Below are positions 55,645-64,000 of a stretch of DNA of 64,000 nucleotides, one piece after another (position 1 is the stretch's first letter; every line of letters starts with the position of its first letter). The stretch is taken from positions 186,001 through 250,000 of the forward strand of contig BOYI01000001.1 in assembly GCA_019651435.1 (NCBI GenBank). Reading direction: 5' to 3'. The notes beneath the pieces are model-generated. The model saw only the letters and a program-made list of their open reading frames with translations, was not told the DNA's origin and did no database searches. The position numbers and the translations under genes were made by a program. The stretch is from Pelagibacteraceae bacterium. Lineage in GTDB: Bacteria; Pseudomonadota; Alphaproteobacteria; HIMB59.

Positions 55645-56508
55645 ATGGCTGTTAAACATCATGATCCTGTTGGTAGATACGTCACAATAGAGGTAGACGG
55701 CCAACAATACAAAGTTTTCTACCTTTCAAATGGAAAGGGCACTCCACTTGTTTGTCAACACACTGCTGGATGTCATAACCATCAATGGAGAGGTCTTTTA
55801 GAGGACGATGAAATTACTCAAAATTACCAAGTTATTGCTTATGATTTACCAAGACACGGTAAGTCTGATCCACCTCATAATACTGAGTGGTGGAAAGAAG
55901 AATATAAACTAACAGCTGAGCACTATTGCAACTTCATAGTTGAGTTATGTAAAGCTCTTGACTTAGAAAATCCTATATTCATGGGGTCCTCTTTTGGTGG
56001 AAATGTCGCTCTACAGCTAGCTTTAAAATACCCTAATAAATTTAAAGCTGTAATACCTGTTGAAGCCGCTCACTATTCACCTGGCTTTTATATTGACTGG
56101 TGGAGGCATCCTCATGCCAACGCCGCACAAGTATGCGGAAGTGGTGTTTGGGATTTAATGGCACCTCAATCTCCTGATATGGACAGATGGCTCACATGGC
56201 ATTATTACACTCAAGGCTCTGAAGCTTTCAAAGGAGATCTACATTTTTACTCTGTTGACCATGATCTAAGAGATGAACTTCAAAATATTGATGGCCACAA
56301 ATGTCCAGTGGTGATGTTAACAGGCACATACGACTATCTTACTCCTCCTGAAGCAACTGAGGATACTGCCAGACAAATTAAAGGAGGTGTATATATTGAA
56401 ATGAGAGATATTGGTCATTTCCCGATGAGTGAAAATCATGAGGTTTTCAGAGTTTACTTATTAGAAGCTCTAAGAATAATTAAGGAAAAGACTGATTATA
56501 ATTCTTAA
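55645..56508 (+). CDS. Alpha/beta hydrolase
   Basis: A 287-residue serine hydrolase-fold protein. Oxyanion-type loop LVCQHTAGCHNHQWRG near 32 (unusual in its His/Cys content), nucleophile Ser in MGSSFGGNVALQLAL near 115, likely acid Asp in LTGTYDYLTPP near 230 and His in MRDIGHFPMSE near 257. No signal peptide. It lies between the SCP2-like gene and the symporter. Substrate unknown; ester or C-C bond hydrolysis are both possible. Confidence 0.82.
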   Translation: MAVKHHDPVGRYVTIEVDGQQYKVFYLSNGKGTPLVCQHTAGCHNHQWRGLLEDDEITQNYQVIAYDLPRHGKSDPPHNTEWWKEEYKLTAEHYCNFIVELCKALDLENPIFMGSSFGGNVALQLALKYPNKFKAVIPVEAAHYSPGFYIDWWRHPHANAAQVCGSGVWDLMAPQSPDMDRWLTWHYYTQGSEAFKGDLHFYSVDHDLRDELQNIDGHKCPVVMLTGTYDYLTPPEATEDTARQIKGGVYIEMRDIGHFPMSENHEVFRVYLLEALRIIKEKTDYNS

Positions 56509-56522
56509 TTCAAATTTGGATT

Positions 56523-58578
56523 ATGGTCGCTAATCTATATTGGTTTTCTTTTTTTCTTATAATTTACATAAGCTTTTGTCTTTTTTGGGGAGCAAGAACT
56601 CTTAGAAAAAATAAAACGCCTGAGGCTTATTATTTAGCTGATCGAAGTGTTTCCCCATGGGTTTTCTTTTTTTCAGCAACTGTTGCAACATTTGCTGGTA
56701 TCACATTAATATCTTTTCCTGCATTAATTTACGCTGACGGATACTCTTTCTTAGCTACTGCCGCAATAGTAATTACAATTCCTCTTGGAAGCATACTTTT
56801 TTTTAAAAGACAATGGATGTTAAGTAGAAAATTTAATTTTATTACTCCTGGAGAGATGTACTTCAAATATTATCAAAGTAATACCCTAAGAGTTGTCGTT
56901 CTAATCATTGGATTATTTTTTGCTGTTCCATTTCTAGGTATAATTATTGGATCAACAGGCAATGTTGTTGAGTTTATAAGCGGTGGAGAAATTAGTCGGG
57001 ACTCAGCTATGTGGGCTCTAACTGCTTTGGTCCTCTTTTATATTGTTTCCGGAGGCTTTAAGCCAATGATTAGTATTGGAGTAGTTCAATCTTGGTTATT
57101 TTTTGTTTTCTTTTTATCTATTGGTATTGGAATTTTTTATTTTCTCGGTGGTTTAAGTTTTTTTGAAGACCTTTCAATGGCAAATAATTTTATTTCTTTT
57201 GGCGCTTGGGGTTCTACAGGAGGTTATGGAGGAGGAGATGTTTCAGGATATTTTAATATTCCTGGCGTTATTCAATGGATAGCGGGAATAGGAAAAAATA
57301 ATCCTTTAGGAGGCCCCCTGGACAGCAGTAATGATCCTATCATTTACTCTCTCTTATATGGGAATAGTTCTATCACCAACATTTTCAATGTGGAGTTACT
57401 CTGTAAAATCACCAAGATCTTTTTACTTTTACCAGGTTTGGGGGTCAGGAGCCATTATTGGAATTTTTTTATTTATAATTGCCCCATTGCTTGGAGTGGG
57501 CGCTCATTTGCTTGGCGCCAATTATTTAGTTAATGAAAATGGTTTTTCTATAAATCAATTATTTCCAGAATTAGATTTAAATAATATTTCCTCTTTGGTT
57601 TTTGTATTTATTGAGAGCTTTAGCTCGATTTCCCCGATCATTGTAGGCTTTCTTGCTATCTGTTTAATTGCTGCTCTTCAATCTACATTATCAGCTTTTT
57701 TAATGACTTCAGGTAGTATGGTTGCACGTGATCTTTATAGACCGTATATAGATAATAATCCTAGTTGGAAAAGAGAATTATTAGTCGCTAGACTTTCCAT
57801 GCTATTATTAAGTTTGGCTGCACTTTATCTCGCTACTTTTTTTGAAACTTCTCTTATCCTTTTAGGAGGGTTAGCAATTGCTTTCGGCTTTCAGTTATTT
57901 CCTGTTTTGCTCGGAATGCTTTGGTTTCCATGGATTACAAGAGGTGGAGCTATATTAGGTTTGATTACAGGTTTAATTTTTGTAACTTTGGCTGAAACCT
58001 TTGGTCATAAACTTACTGGTAATTCTCTTCCTTGGGGAAGATGGCCATTGACAATATATTCTGGTCTATGGGGACTTTTTTTTAACGTGATAGTTTGTTT
58101 TCTTTCTTCCATTTTTTCAAGCAATGATACTGACAAAGATCACAGAAAATCATTTCATGATTTTTTAAATGAACACATGGGTATACACCCTTCAAGAAAA
58201 AAAATTAAATCTTTGGCTTATGTTTTCTTTTTAATTTGGGCATTCTTTTCAATTGGCCCAGGACTAATATTTGGAAATTCAATATTTGGAAATGCTGATC
58301 AAAGTTATGATAAATGGGTCATGGGAGTTCCATCTTTGTGGGCATATCAAATTATCTGGTGGGTTGTAGGAGTGTTTTTAATTTGGTTCTTAGCAAACAA
58401 AATGGATTTATCTACTTTACCAAAAAAACCAATTTTAAATGGCGATGAACACTTGTCTCCTGATGATGTTGAGGAAAGAGGAAACTATATTGACAGAATG
58501 GGAGGAGGGTATGGCTGGCCTTTAATTCTTATCGGAATGGCTGTAGCAACTGTAATCCTCTCAGTCTATGCATTATGA
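56523..58578 (+). CDS. Sodium:solute symporter (SSS family; frameshift near 57350)
   Basis: Membrane symporter of about 684 residues with 13-14 membrane segments. N-terminal ARTLRKNKTPEAYYLADRSV and SATVATFAGITLISFPAL near 57 are SSS-typical, as is LVFVFIESFSSISPIIVGFLA in the later half. The two frames overlap in a TCTCTCT stretch at about 57346-57354 and join as YSLSYMGIVLSPTFSMW. Solute unknown. It is the last gene before a 104-bp gap that shows only AT-rich sequence and precedes the formamidase genes. Confidence 0.82.
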
Positions 58579-58682
58579 AAAAAACACAAAAAAGATGAGT
58601 ATTTTATTGATTTTTTCTTATTCTGTTTCAAAATACGAAATGAAAAAATGCTTGAATGGTGAACAACAAATAAAATAAATAA

Positions 58683-59111
58683 ATGTCTGATTATAGCTAT
58701 AAACACCCTTCCAATGTTCAACTAAACAAAGGCCACAAGCATACTGACGATTTTATTACTAAAAAATACATTTTAAAAATGCTCAGAGATCCTCAAAAAT
58801 TAAAATCTCTTATTGAAGAGCATAGAGCAACACCAGTAGGCAGAGCGGCCACAAGAGATCATGGGGTAATTCAACATAGTCAAGATTTACAAACATTATT
58901 AGACAAACTTAGAAGAGGTAGTAAAGAAAATGGATTTGTTACCGTCTGCCTAAGAAGACATGAAGACTACAGAATTGGTATTACAACTGGTGTCAGAGGT
59001 CAGCCAGTAGAAATTACTGAGGACTCCTATTCTTCAGAGGAGGCATGTGAGCATGCTATCTTTTTAAAAAGAATTAACAGACTTCTAGAGGAGTATAGTG
59101 GAGAAGAATAA
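58683..59111 (+). CDS. dmfA1: N,N-dimethylformamidase small subunit-like protein
   Basis: A 142-residue protein matching the small (alpha, about 132 residues) subunit of dimethylformamidase by size and place. The C-terminal half reads VTVCLRRHEDYRIGITTGVRG, then EDSYSSEEACEHAIFLKRIN. The start ATG has no strong Shine-Dalgarno. Its stop overlaps the large-subunit start by one base, as expected for a fixed-ratio complex. The assignment rests largely on the next gene. Confidence 0.72.
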   Translation: MSDYSYKHPSNVQLNKGHKHTDDFITKKYILKMLRDPQKLKSLIEEHRATPVGRAATRDHGVIQHSQDLQTLLDKLRRGSKENGFVTVCLRRHEDYRIGITTGVRGQPVEITEDSYSSEEACEHAIFLKRINRLLEEYSGEE

Positions 59112-61465
59112 TGTTAAAAATAACTGGATATAGTGATAAGTACTCAGCCCATCCTGGTGAAGAAGTAAAATTTTATGTGAACGCAGAATATAATGACAGC
59201 TATGAAGTACAATTAGTTCGTCTAATACATGGTGACACTAATCCTGAAGGTCCAGGATACAAAGAAGCTGAAATAGATGCTTCTTGTAATGGAAACTATC
59301 AAGGAAAAAATCAAAGAATACATGGTGGTTCTTATATAGTTATTCCTCAACATGATAATTTGAATTTAGAGAGCTTTACAATGCAGGCTTACATTTTTCC
59401 AACAACCCCTGATAAAGGTAGACAAGGCATATTTACCAAATTTAATGAAGAAGATAAAAAAGGTTATGGTTTGTTTGTTGATGAAAATGGATGTTTATCT
59501 GTTGAAATTGGTGATGGATCTCAAGTAACAAAAGTTACATCTGAAAAAAAACTCTTAAGAAAAGTTTGGTACTTAGTTATTGCTACTTTTGATGCTAAGA
59601 CTAGAAGACTTACTCTTCATCAAGAGCCAAGAGTAACATCTACAAACGGTGGTCTGGGTATGGCTATATTAAACCCTATTGAAGAAACATCTGCTATAAT
59701 AGAGACAACCAGTTCAGTTGTTCCCGCTTCTAACGACTCACCTTTACTAATCGCTGCTACGACATTAAATAACAGATCAGGTAGACATATTTCTGGAGGA
59801 CACTTCAAAGAGGTGCCTCACCCAATTGAACTCCCAGAACAAACACTTACATTTAATGGTAAAATTGATAGACCTAGATTATCCAATATTGCCCTATCTA
59901 AAGCAGAAATTGAGTCATTAGCATCTAGTTATGATGAATGTAATACTACTGTAAGATCCACAGTGGTTGGCGCATGGGATTTTCATGCAAATATTGGTAA
60001 AAACATAGCTTCAACAAAAGTTGTTGATACATCTCCCAACAATCACCACGGCTTCATTATTAACATGCCAAATAGAGGTATGACTGGTTACAATTGGACA
60101 GCAGATGAAATGGTTTTTCATCATAAGCCAGAAGAATATGGGGCTATTCATTTTCATGATGACGATATTGATGATGCAAGATGGGATGTTGATTTCACAA
60201 TAAAGATTCCTGAGGGTTTAAAAAGTGGTGTTTATGCTGCTAGATTAAGAGTAGATGGAAGAGAAGAGTCAGAAAATGAGGATTATATTCCATTTTGTGT
60301 GAAGCCCCCTAAAGGAAAAGCTACTTCAAAAATTTTATTTTTACTTCCAACAAACAGTTATATGGCATACTCAAATGACAACTTAGGTACTAACTCTGTT
60401 GTAGCACAATTGTTAGCAGGAAAAGTCCCCGTCTTAGAACCAGCAGATTTATATCTTAATGAACACAGAGAATATGGTTTATCGACTTACTCGTTACACT
60501 CTGATGGTCATGGTGTTTCTATTTCCTCTAGATTAAGACCTATCTTAAATATGAGACCTAAATATCGTCATTGGTTATCTCCATCTTTATGGCAGCTCAA
60601 TGCTGATTTGCATTTAACCGACTGGCTTGAAGAAAAGGGTTTTGAATTTGATGTATTGACTGATGAAGATCTTCAACACGAAGGTGTTAATTTATTAAAC
60701 CGCTACAAAGTAGTAATGACAGGTAGCCACCCTGAATATTCCTCAGAGAAATATATGGATGCTCTTGAATCTTACCAAATGCAAGGCGGTAGATGTTTTT
60801 ATTTAGGCTCTGATGGTTTTTATTGGATAAGTGAATATCACCCAGATAATTCAAACATTACTGAAGTAAGAAAAGGTGAAGCTGGTACTAGGGCTTGGAC
60901 ATCAAACCCTGGTGAGTACAATAATGCTTTTGATGGAAAATATGGTGGCATGTGGAGAGCTAGAGGAAGAATTCCTTCCAAGGTTTGTGGTTTAACTTTT
61001 ACATCTTACGGTTTTGATGTTTCATCTTATTATAAAAGAGAAGAAGATAGCTTTAAGCCTGAATGTTCATGGATATTTGAAGGTATTGGAGCAGATGAAG
61101 TTATTGGAGATTTTGGATTAGTAGGCGGTGGTGCGGCTGGTCTAGAACTAGATAGGTATGATCTTGAGTTCGGAACTCCACATAATGCTTACTATCTTGC
61201 CAGATCTCAAGACCATTCAAACATGATGTTACAGGTGAATGAGGAAATTCATTTTGCTGTCAGGGGATATTATGGTGGTGGCCATGAAAACCCAATGGTT
61301 CGCGCAGACATGATTTACTATAAGACACCAAATGATGGAGCTATGTTTGCTCCTGGATCTCTTGCATGGTGTGGTAGCCTCTCTCACAACAACTATAACA
61401 ACAATGTCTCAAGAATTATGGAAAACACACTAAAAGGTTTTCTAAAAGATGGGCCATTACCTTAA
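59111..61465 (+). CDS. dmfA2: N,N-dimethylformamidase large subunit-like amidohydrolase
   Basis: A 784-residue protein close in length to the dimethylformamidase large subunit (about 760). Residues about 70-290 look like a LamG/concanavalin-like domain (LESFTMQAYIFPTTPDKGRQG; TFNGKIDRPRLSN); the remainder is the hydrolase part with a FLLPTNSYMAYSNDNL strand near 418, SHPEYSSEKYMDALESY near 538 (likely the Glu and His region of the mononuclear iron site) and CGSLSHNNYNNNVSR near the end. DMFase splits N,N-dimethylformamide to dimethylamine and formate. In the ocean the natural substrate may be another N-alkylformamide or amide, which the sequence cannot tell. Confidence 0.82.
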   Translation: MLKITGYSDKYSAHPGEEVKFYVNAEYNDSYEVQLVRLIHGDTNPEGPGYKEAEIDASCNGNYQGKNQRIHGGSYIVIPQHDNLNLESFTMQAYIFPTTPDKGRQGIFTKFNEEDKKGYGLFVDENGCLSVEIGDGSQVTKVTSEKKLLRKVWYLVIATFDAKTRRLTLHQEPRVTSTNGGLGMAILNPIEETSAIIETTSSVVPASNDSPLLIAATTLNNRSGRHISGGHFKEVPHPIELPEQTLTFNGKIDRPRLSNIALSKAEIESLASSYDECNTTVRSTVVGAWDFHANIGKNIASTKVVDTSPNNHHGFIINMPNRGMTGYNWTADEMVFHHKPEEYGAIHFHDDDIDDARWDVDFTIKIPEGLKSGVYAARLRVDGREESENEDYIPFCVKPPKGKATSKILFLLPTNSYMAYSNDNLGTNSVVAQLLAGKVPVLEPADLYLNEHREYGLSTYSLHSDGHGVSISSRLRPILNMRPKYRHWLSPSLWQLNADLHLTDWLEEKGFEFDVLTDEDLQHEGVNLLNRYKVVMTGSHPEYSSEKYMDALESYQMQGGRCFYLGSDGFYWISEYHPDNSNITEVRKGEAGTRAWTSNPGEYNNAFDGKYGGMWRARGRIPSKVCGLTFTSYGFDVSSYYKREEDSFKPECSWIFEGIGADEVIGDFGLVGGGAAGLELDRYDLEFGTPHNAYYLARSQDHSNMMLQVNEEIHFAVRGYYGGGHENPMVRADMIYYKTPNDGAMFAPGSLAWCGSLSHNNYNNNVSRIMENTLKGFLKDGPLP

Positions 61466-61470
61466 AAAAT

Positions 61471-61830
61471 ATGAAAAGACAAAATATGCAGGAAATTCCA
61501 TGGGGCAAAGAAACCCTTGGTGCCCTTGATACACCTTTAAACGATTTAGAAAAAAAAGCCCTTCAAAATTTAGATGTAGACAGACTTAATGATATGGCTG
61601 AGTGCCTATTCGCATTAAATAACAGACATTATGGACCAATTCCTGGAACTTATATGGTTATGGTTATTGAACCTGGCAAAAAATGGTGTGTTGGACAATT
61701 AAGTGCAGACAGAGCTAAGCCTTTTGTTCTTTTTCCAGATATGGTTTTTGACTCTGTTGAAAAAGCAAGAGAAGCTGCGGAAGCCCTAAAAGCTGAAAAA
61801 GCCGAGGGTGTACCCTGTAGAAATATCTAA
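61471..61830 (+). CDS. Unrecognised small protein of the formamidase operon
   Basis: A 119-residue soluble protein starting 5 bp after the large subunit. Segments such as PLNDLEKKALQNLDVDRLNDM, RHYGPIPGTYMVMVIEPGKKW and VFDSVEKAREAAEALKAEKA suggest a compact alpha/beta fold. I do not recognise the family. Tight spacing on both sides implies that it works with the amidohydrolase. Confidence 0.6.
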   Translation: MKRQNMQEIPWGKETLGALDTPLNDLEKKALQNLDVDRLNDMAECLFALNNRHYGPIPGTYMVMVIEPGKKWCVGQLSADRAKPFVLFPDMVFDSVEKAREAAEALKAEKAEGVPCRNI

Positions 61831-61833
61831 GAC

Positions 61834-62109
61834 ATGGCTAAAGCCAATGTCATGATTGATAATCAAAAAACAAGAGTAACAGAGTGGACATTTGAAGTAG
61901 GTGACGAAACAGGTCAGCACATTCATGAGTACGATTATGTTGTTGTCCCTATGTTAGATGGTGAGCTCAAAATTATTAATCATGACGGTGTTGAAACAAT
62001 TTCAAAATTAAAACAAGGTGGCTCTTACTTCAGAGAAAAAGGAGTTAACCATAATGTATTAAATAACAATGATTTTATTTATAAATTTATTGAGATAGAA
62101 TTTAAATAA
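61834..62109 (+). CDS. Small cupin-fold protein
   Basis: A 91-residue single cupin domain: GQHIHEYDYVVVPMLDGELKI near 27 (metal-binding histidines), SYFREKGVNHNVLN near 66. It lies 3 bp after the previous gene and 1 bp before the metallo-hydrolase gene. Such small cupins bind metal or small ligands; the exact role is unknown. Confidence 0.75.
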   Translation: MAKANVMIDNQKTRVTEWTFEVGDETGQHIHEYDYVVVPMLDGELKIINHDGVETISKLKQGGSYFREKGVNHNVLNNNDFIYKFIEIEFK

Positions 62110-62110
62110 G

Positions 62111-63064
62111 ATGGAAAAAAAAATAAGTACGAATTATAAAAAATCCGATCTAGATAAATTTGAGAAAATTATTACTAATAAAAAAACCGATTTATATAAA
62201 GAAGAATACAACATCAAAGAAGCCATTGAGTCATCAAAACAAGAATACAAACATCTGATAAACTCTCAAACAGCAACAGATATTCGTTTATATTTTTTTC
62301 AAACTGGAACTCTGAAAACTAAAATGAAATACATAAAAATGAATCAATCAAATGAAGATTTTGAAATACCAGTTCCATGGTTTCTTATAAGGCATCCCAA
62401 AGGTGATGTTGTAATTGATGGAGGTAACGCTAAAGAAGTTAGCGAAGATAAACATGCACACTGGGGAAATGTTGTTGCCGCATATGATCCTGTTATGGGA
62501 AAGACCGAAAATTGTATAGACCAATTAAATTCTATAGGCATTAATCCCTCTAGTATTAGATATGTTCTCCACTCTCATCTTCATTTAGATCATTCTGGTG
62601 GAGTTGGAAGATTTCCTAATGCAACGCATGTAGTTCAACAAAAAGAATATGACTATGCTTTTAACCCAGATTGGTTCGCAAAACCTGCCTATATTCGTGC
62701 AGACTTTGATAAACCAGGTATAAATTGGAAATTCTTAAGAGATAAAAATGATGATTATTATGATCTTTATGGTGATGGTTCAATAATCATTATTTTTACC
62801 CCAGGACACGCACCGGGACATCAGTCTTTTTTAGTGAGACTATCAAATTCTGGGTATGTTTTATTGACCATCGATGCTGCGTATACGATGGATCATTGGA
62901 ATGATTTGACCTTGCCTGGATTAGTTTGTTCAGCTGTGGATACAGTGAATTCAGTAAAAAAATTAAAAAAACTGGCTAAAGAAAAAAATGCATTAGTTGT
63001 AACAGGTCATGATCCTCATGCTTGGGAGGATTTTAAAAAAGCCCCTATGTTTTATTACGACTAA
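62111..63064 (+). CDS. Metallo-beta-lactamase-fold hydrolase (AHL-lactonase-like family)
   Basis: A 317-residue metallo-hydrolase. The HxHxDH motif SHLHLDHSGG near 155 binds two metals, with later ligands in IIIFTPGHAPGHQSF near 231 and the Asp in LLTIDAAYTMD near 254, and VVTGHDPHAW near 300. The N-terminal 50 residues (KKSDLDKFEKIITNKKTDL) are a charged helical addition. N-acyl-homoserine-lactone hydrolysis is a family possibility, but in this operon it more likely acts on a product of the amidohydrolase. Confidence 0.82.
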   Translation: MEKKISTNYKKSDLDKFEKIITNKKTDLYKEEYNIKEAIESSKQEYKHLINSQTATDIRLYFFQTGTLKTKMKYIKMNQSNEDFEIPVPWFLIRHPKGDVVIDGGNAKEVSEDKHAHWGNVVAAYDPVMGKTENCIDQLNSIGINPSSIRYVLHSHLHLDHSGGVGRFPNATHVVQQKEYDYAFNPDWFAKPAYIRADFDKPGINWKFLRDKNDDYYDLYGDGSIIIIFTPGHAPGHQSFLVRLSNSGYVLLTIDAAYTMDHWNDLTLPGLVCSAVDTVNSVKKLKKLAKEKNALVVTGHDPHAWEDFKKAPMFYYD

Positions 63065-63067
63065 TTG

Positions 63068-64000
63068 ATGTCGGATTACTTTAAAGATATTCCCCAAATT
63101 TCTTTTAAAGGGAAAGACTCCTCTGACCCTTTGTCTTTTAAATACTATGACGCCAATAAAATAATCTTAGGTAAAACAATAGAAGAACATTTAAGAATGG
63201 CCGTATGTTACTGGCATACATTTAATTGGCCAGGTGGTGACCCTTTTGGTGGCCAAACATTTTTAAGACCTTGGATGCAGTCAGGAGACCCTGTAGAACA
63301 AGCAAAAGATAAACTAAATAATGCATTTATCTTTTTTGAGAAATTAGGAATTCCTTATTTTTGTTTTCACGATGTTGACATCGCCCCAGAGGGAGATAGT
63401 TTTTCTCAAACCGAGAAGATCCAAAAAACTATCATTGATGAAATTTCTAAAAAATTAGAGACTTCAAAAGTAAAACTGCTTTGGGGGACGGCTAACTTGT
63501 TTAGTCACAGAAGATATATGGCAGGAGCAGCCACTAATCCTAATCCTGATATTTTTCAATCATGCAGCCGCTCAAGTAAAAATGTGCATCGAAAATACTC
63601 ATCAACTTGGAGGTCAAAATTATGTTTTATGGGGAGGCCGAGAAGGTTATGAAACACTTTTAAATACGAATATGAAGCAAGAGTTTGATCAATTAGGTCG
63701 ATTTTTAAATATGGTGGCTGAACATAAACATAAAATTGGTTTTAAGGGTAATTTGCTTATTGAACCAAAGCCTCACGAGCCAACTAAACATCAATACGAC
63801 TTTGACTCTGCTAATGTTTTTGCTTTTCTTCAAAAATATGGATTAGAAAAAGAGTTCAAACTTAACATCGAAGTAAATCATGCCATTTTAGCAAAACATT
63901 CTTTTGAGCATGAGATCGCATATGCCTTAGCTAATGATATTTTCGGTAGTATTGATATTAACAGAGGTGATTATTTAGTAGGTTGGGATACTGATCAGTT
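63068..64000 (+). CDS. xylA: Xylose isomerase XylA (3' end off the window; one-base frameshift near 63554)
   Basis: The N-terminal two thirds of xylose isomerase, which converts D-xylose to D-xylulose. [23 protein letters not shown] and [16 protein letters not shown] near 50, the catalytic His in [15 protein letters not shown] near 99 and, after the frameshift, [17 protein letters not shown] and [18 protein letters not shown] with metal-binding Glu residues. The break is in T5 (63552-63556); four T give [21 protein letters not shown]. Start ATG at 63068, 3 bp after the hydrolase stop. The window ends before the C-terminus. Confidence 0.9.

Overview
The window is 64 kb of AT-rich, gene-dense bacterial DNA. 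Every intergenic gap is shorter than about 200 bp, and I see no rRNA, tRNA, CRISPR array or insertion sequence. The gene families point to a free-living marine alphaproteobacterium with a streamlined, low-GC genome: a rhizobial-type FrcBCA sugar importer, an IolE/IolG/IolB/IolC cyclitol pathway, many sugar-type ABC importers with periplasmic binding proteins, a proteorhodopsin-family protein and dimethylformamidase-like genes. A SAR11-like or HIMB59/AEGEAN-169-like lineage would fit, but that placement is inference. At least 17 genes carry one (in one case two) single-base-type frameshifts, mostly in homopolymers, with the reading frame intact on both sides. I treat these as probable sequencing or assembly indels and annotate each gene as one unit.

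Layout. (1) 1-7.7 kb: a minus-strand operon for split transketolase, FGGY kinase and FrcBCA importer, with a divergent fucose-isomerase-like enzyme; this reads as import, isomerisation, phosphorylation and transketolase cleavage of a small sugar. (2) 7.9-11.3 kb: a second sugar ABC importer with an oversized permease. (3) 11.3-15 kb: HpcH-type aldolase and iolG (minus), iolE and an SDR (plus). (4) 15-32.2 kb: a regulator that joins a winged-helix domain to a family-1 solute-binding domain, divergent from a 15-kb operon. That operon holds a third ABC importer, an SDR, a creatinase-fold M24 protein, a ketoacid-dehydrogenase E1 alpha/beta pair with a free lipoyl domain, a GabD-like aldehyde dehydrogenase, a Gfo/Idh/MocA oxidoreductase, iolC, iolB, a class II aldolase and galM. 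A near-identical inverted repeat lies at the start of this operon and inside it.

(5) 32.2-36.4 kb: a GldA/GldF/GldG-type ABC system with a DUF4340 protein. (6) 36.5-40.3 kb: iron alcohol dehydrogenase, a ParA-like ATPase and several unrecognised small genes. (7) 40.3-58.6 kb: a divergent locus. Its minus arm has a binding protein, ABC ATPase, PxpB, PxpC, a biotin carrier and a GST. Its plus arm has PxpA, biotin carboxylase, a 757-residue permease, a small membrane protein, a second permease, an unusual rhodopsin (Asp-Asn-Ile in place of Asp-Thr-Glu in helix C), a flotillin-like protein, an SCP2-like protein, an alpha/beta hydrolase and a sodium:solute symporter. (8) 58.7-64 kb: dimethylformamidase-like small and large subunits, a small unknown protein, a cupin, a metallo-beta-lactamase-fold hydrolase and the start of xylA, which runs off the right edge.

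All four binding-protein genes share a near-consensus AAGGAGGA ribosome binding site, and each is followed by an inverted repeat before the next transport gene, which suggests a common way to express binding protein in excess of membrane components. The most novel-looking items are the helix-turn-helix/solute-binding fusion regulator with its paired operators, the donor-less rhodopsin embedded in an uptake-carboxylation locus next to a flotillin, and the 757-residue permease fusion.
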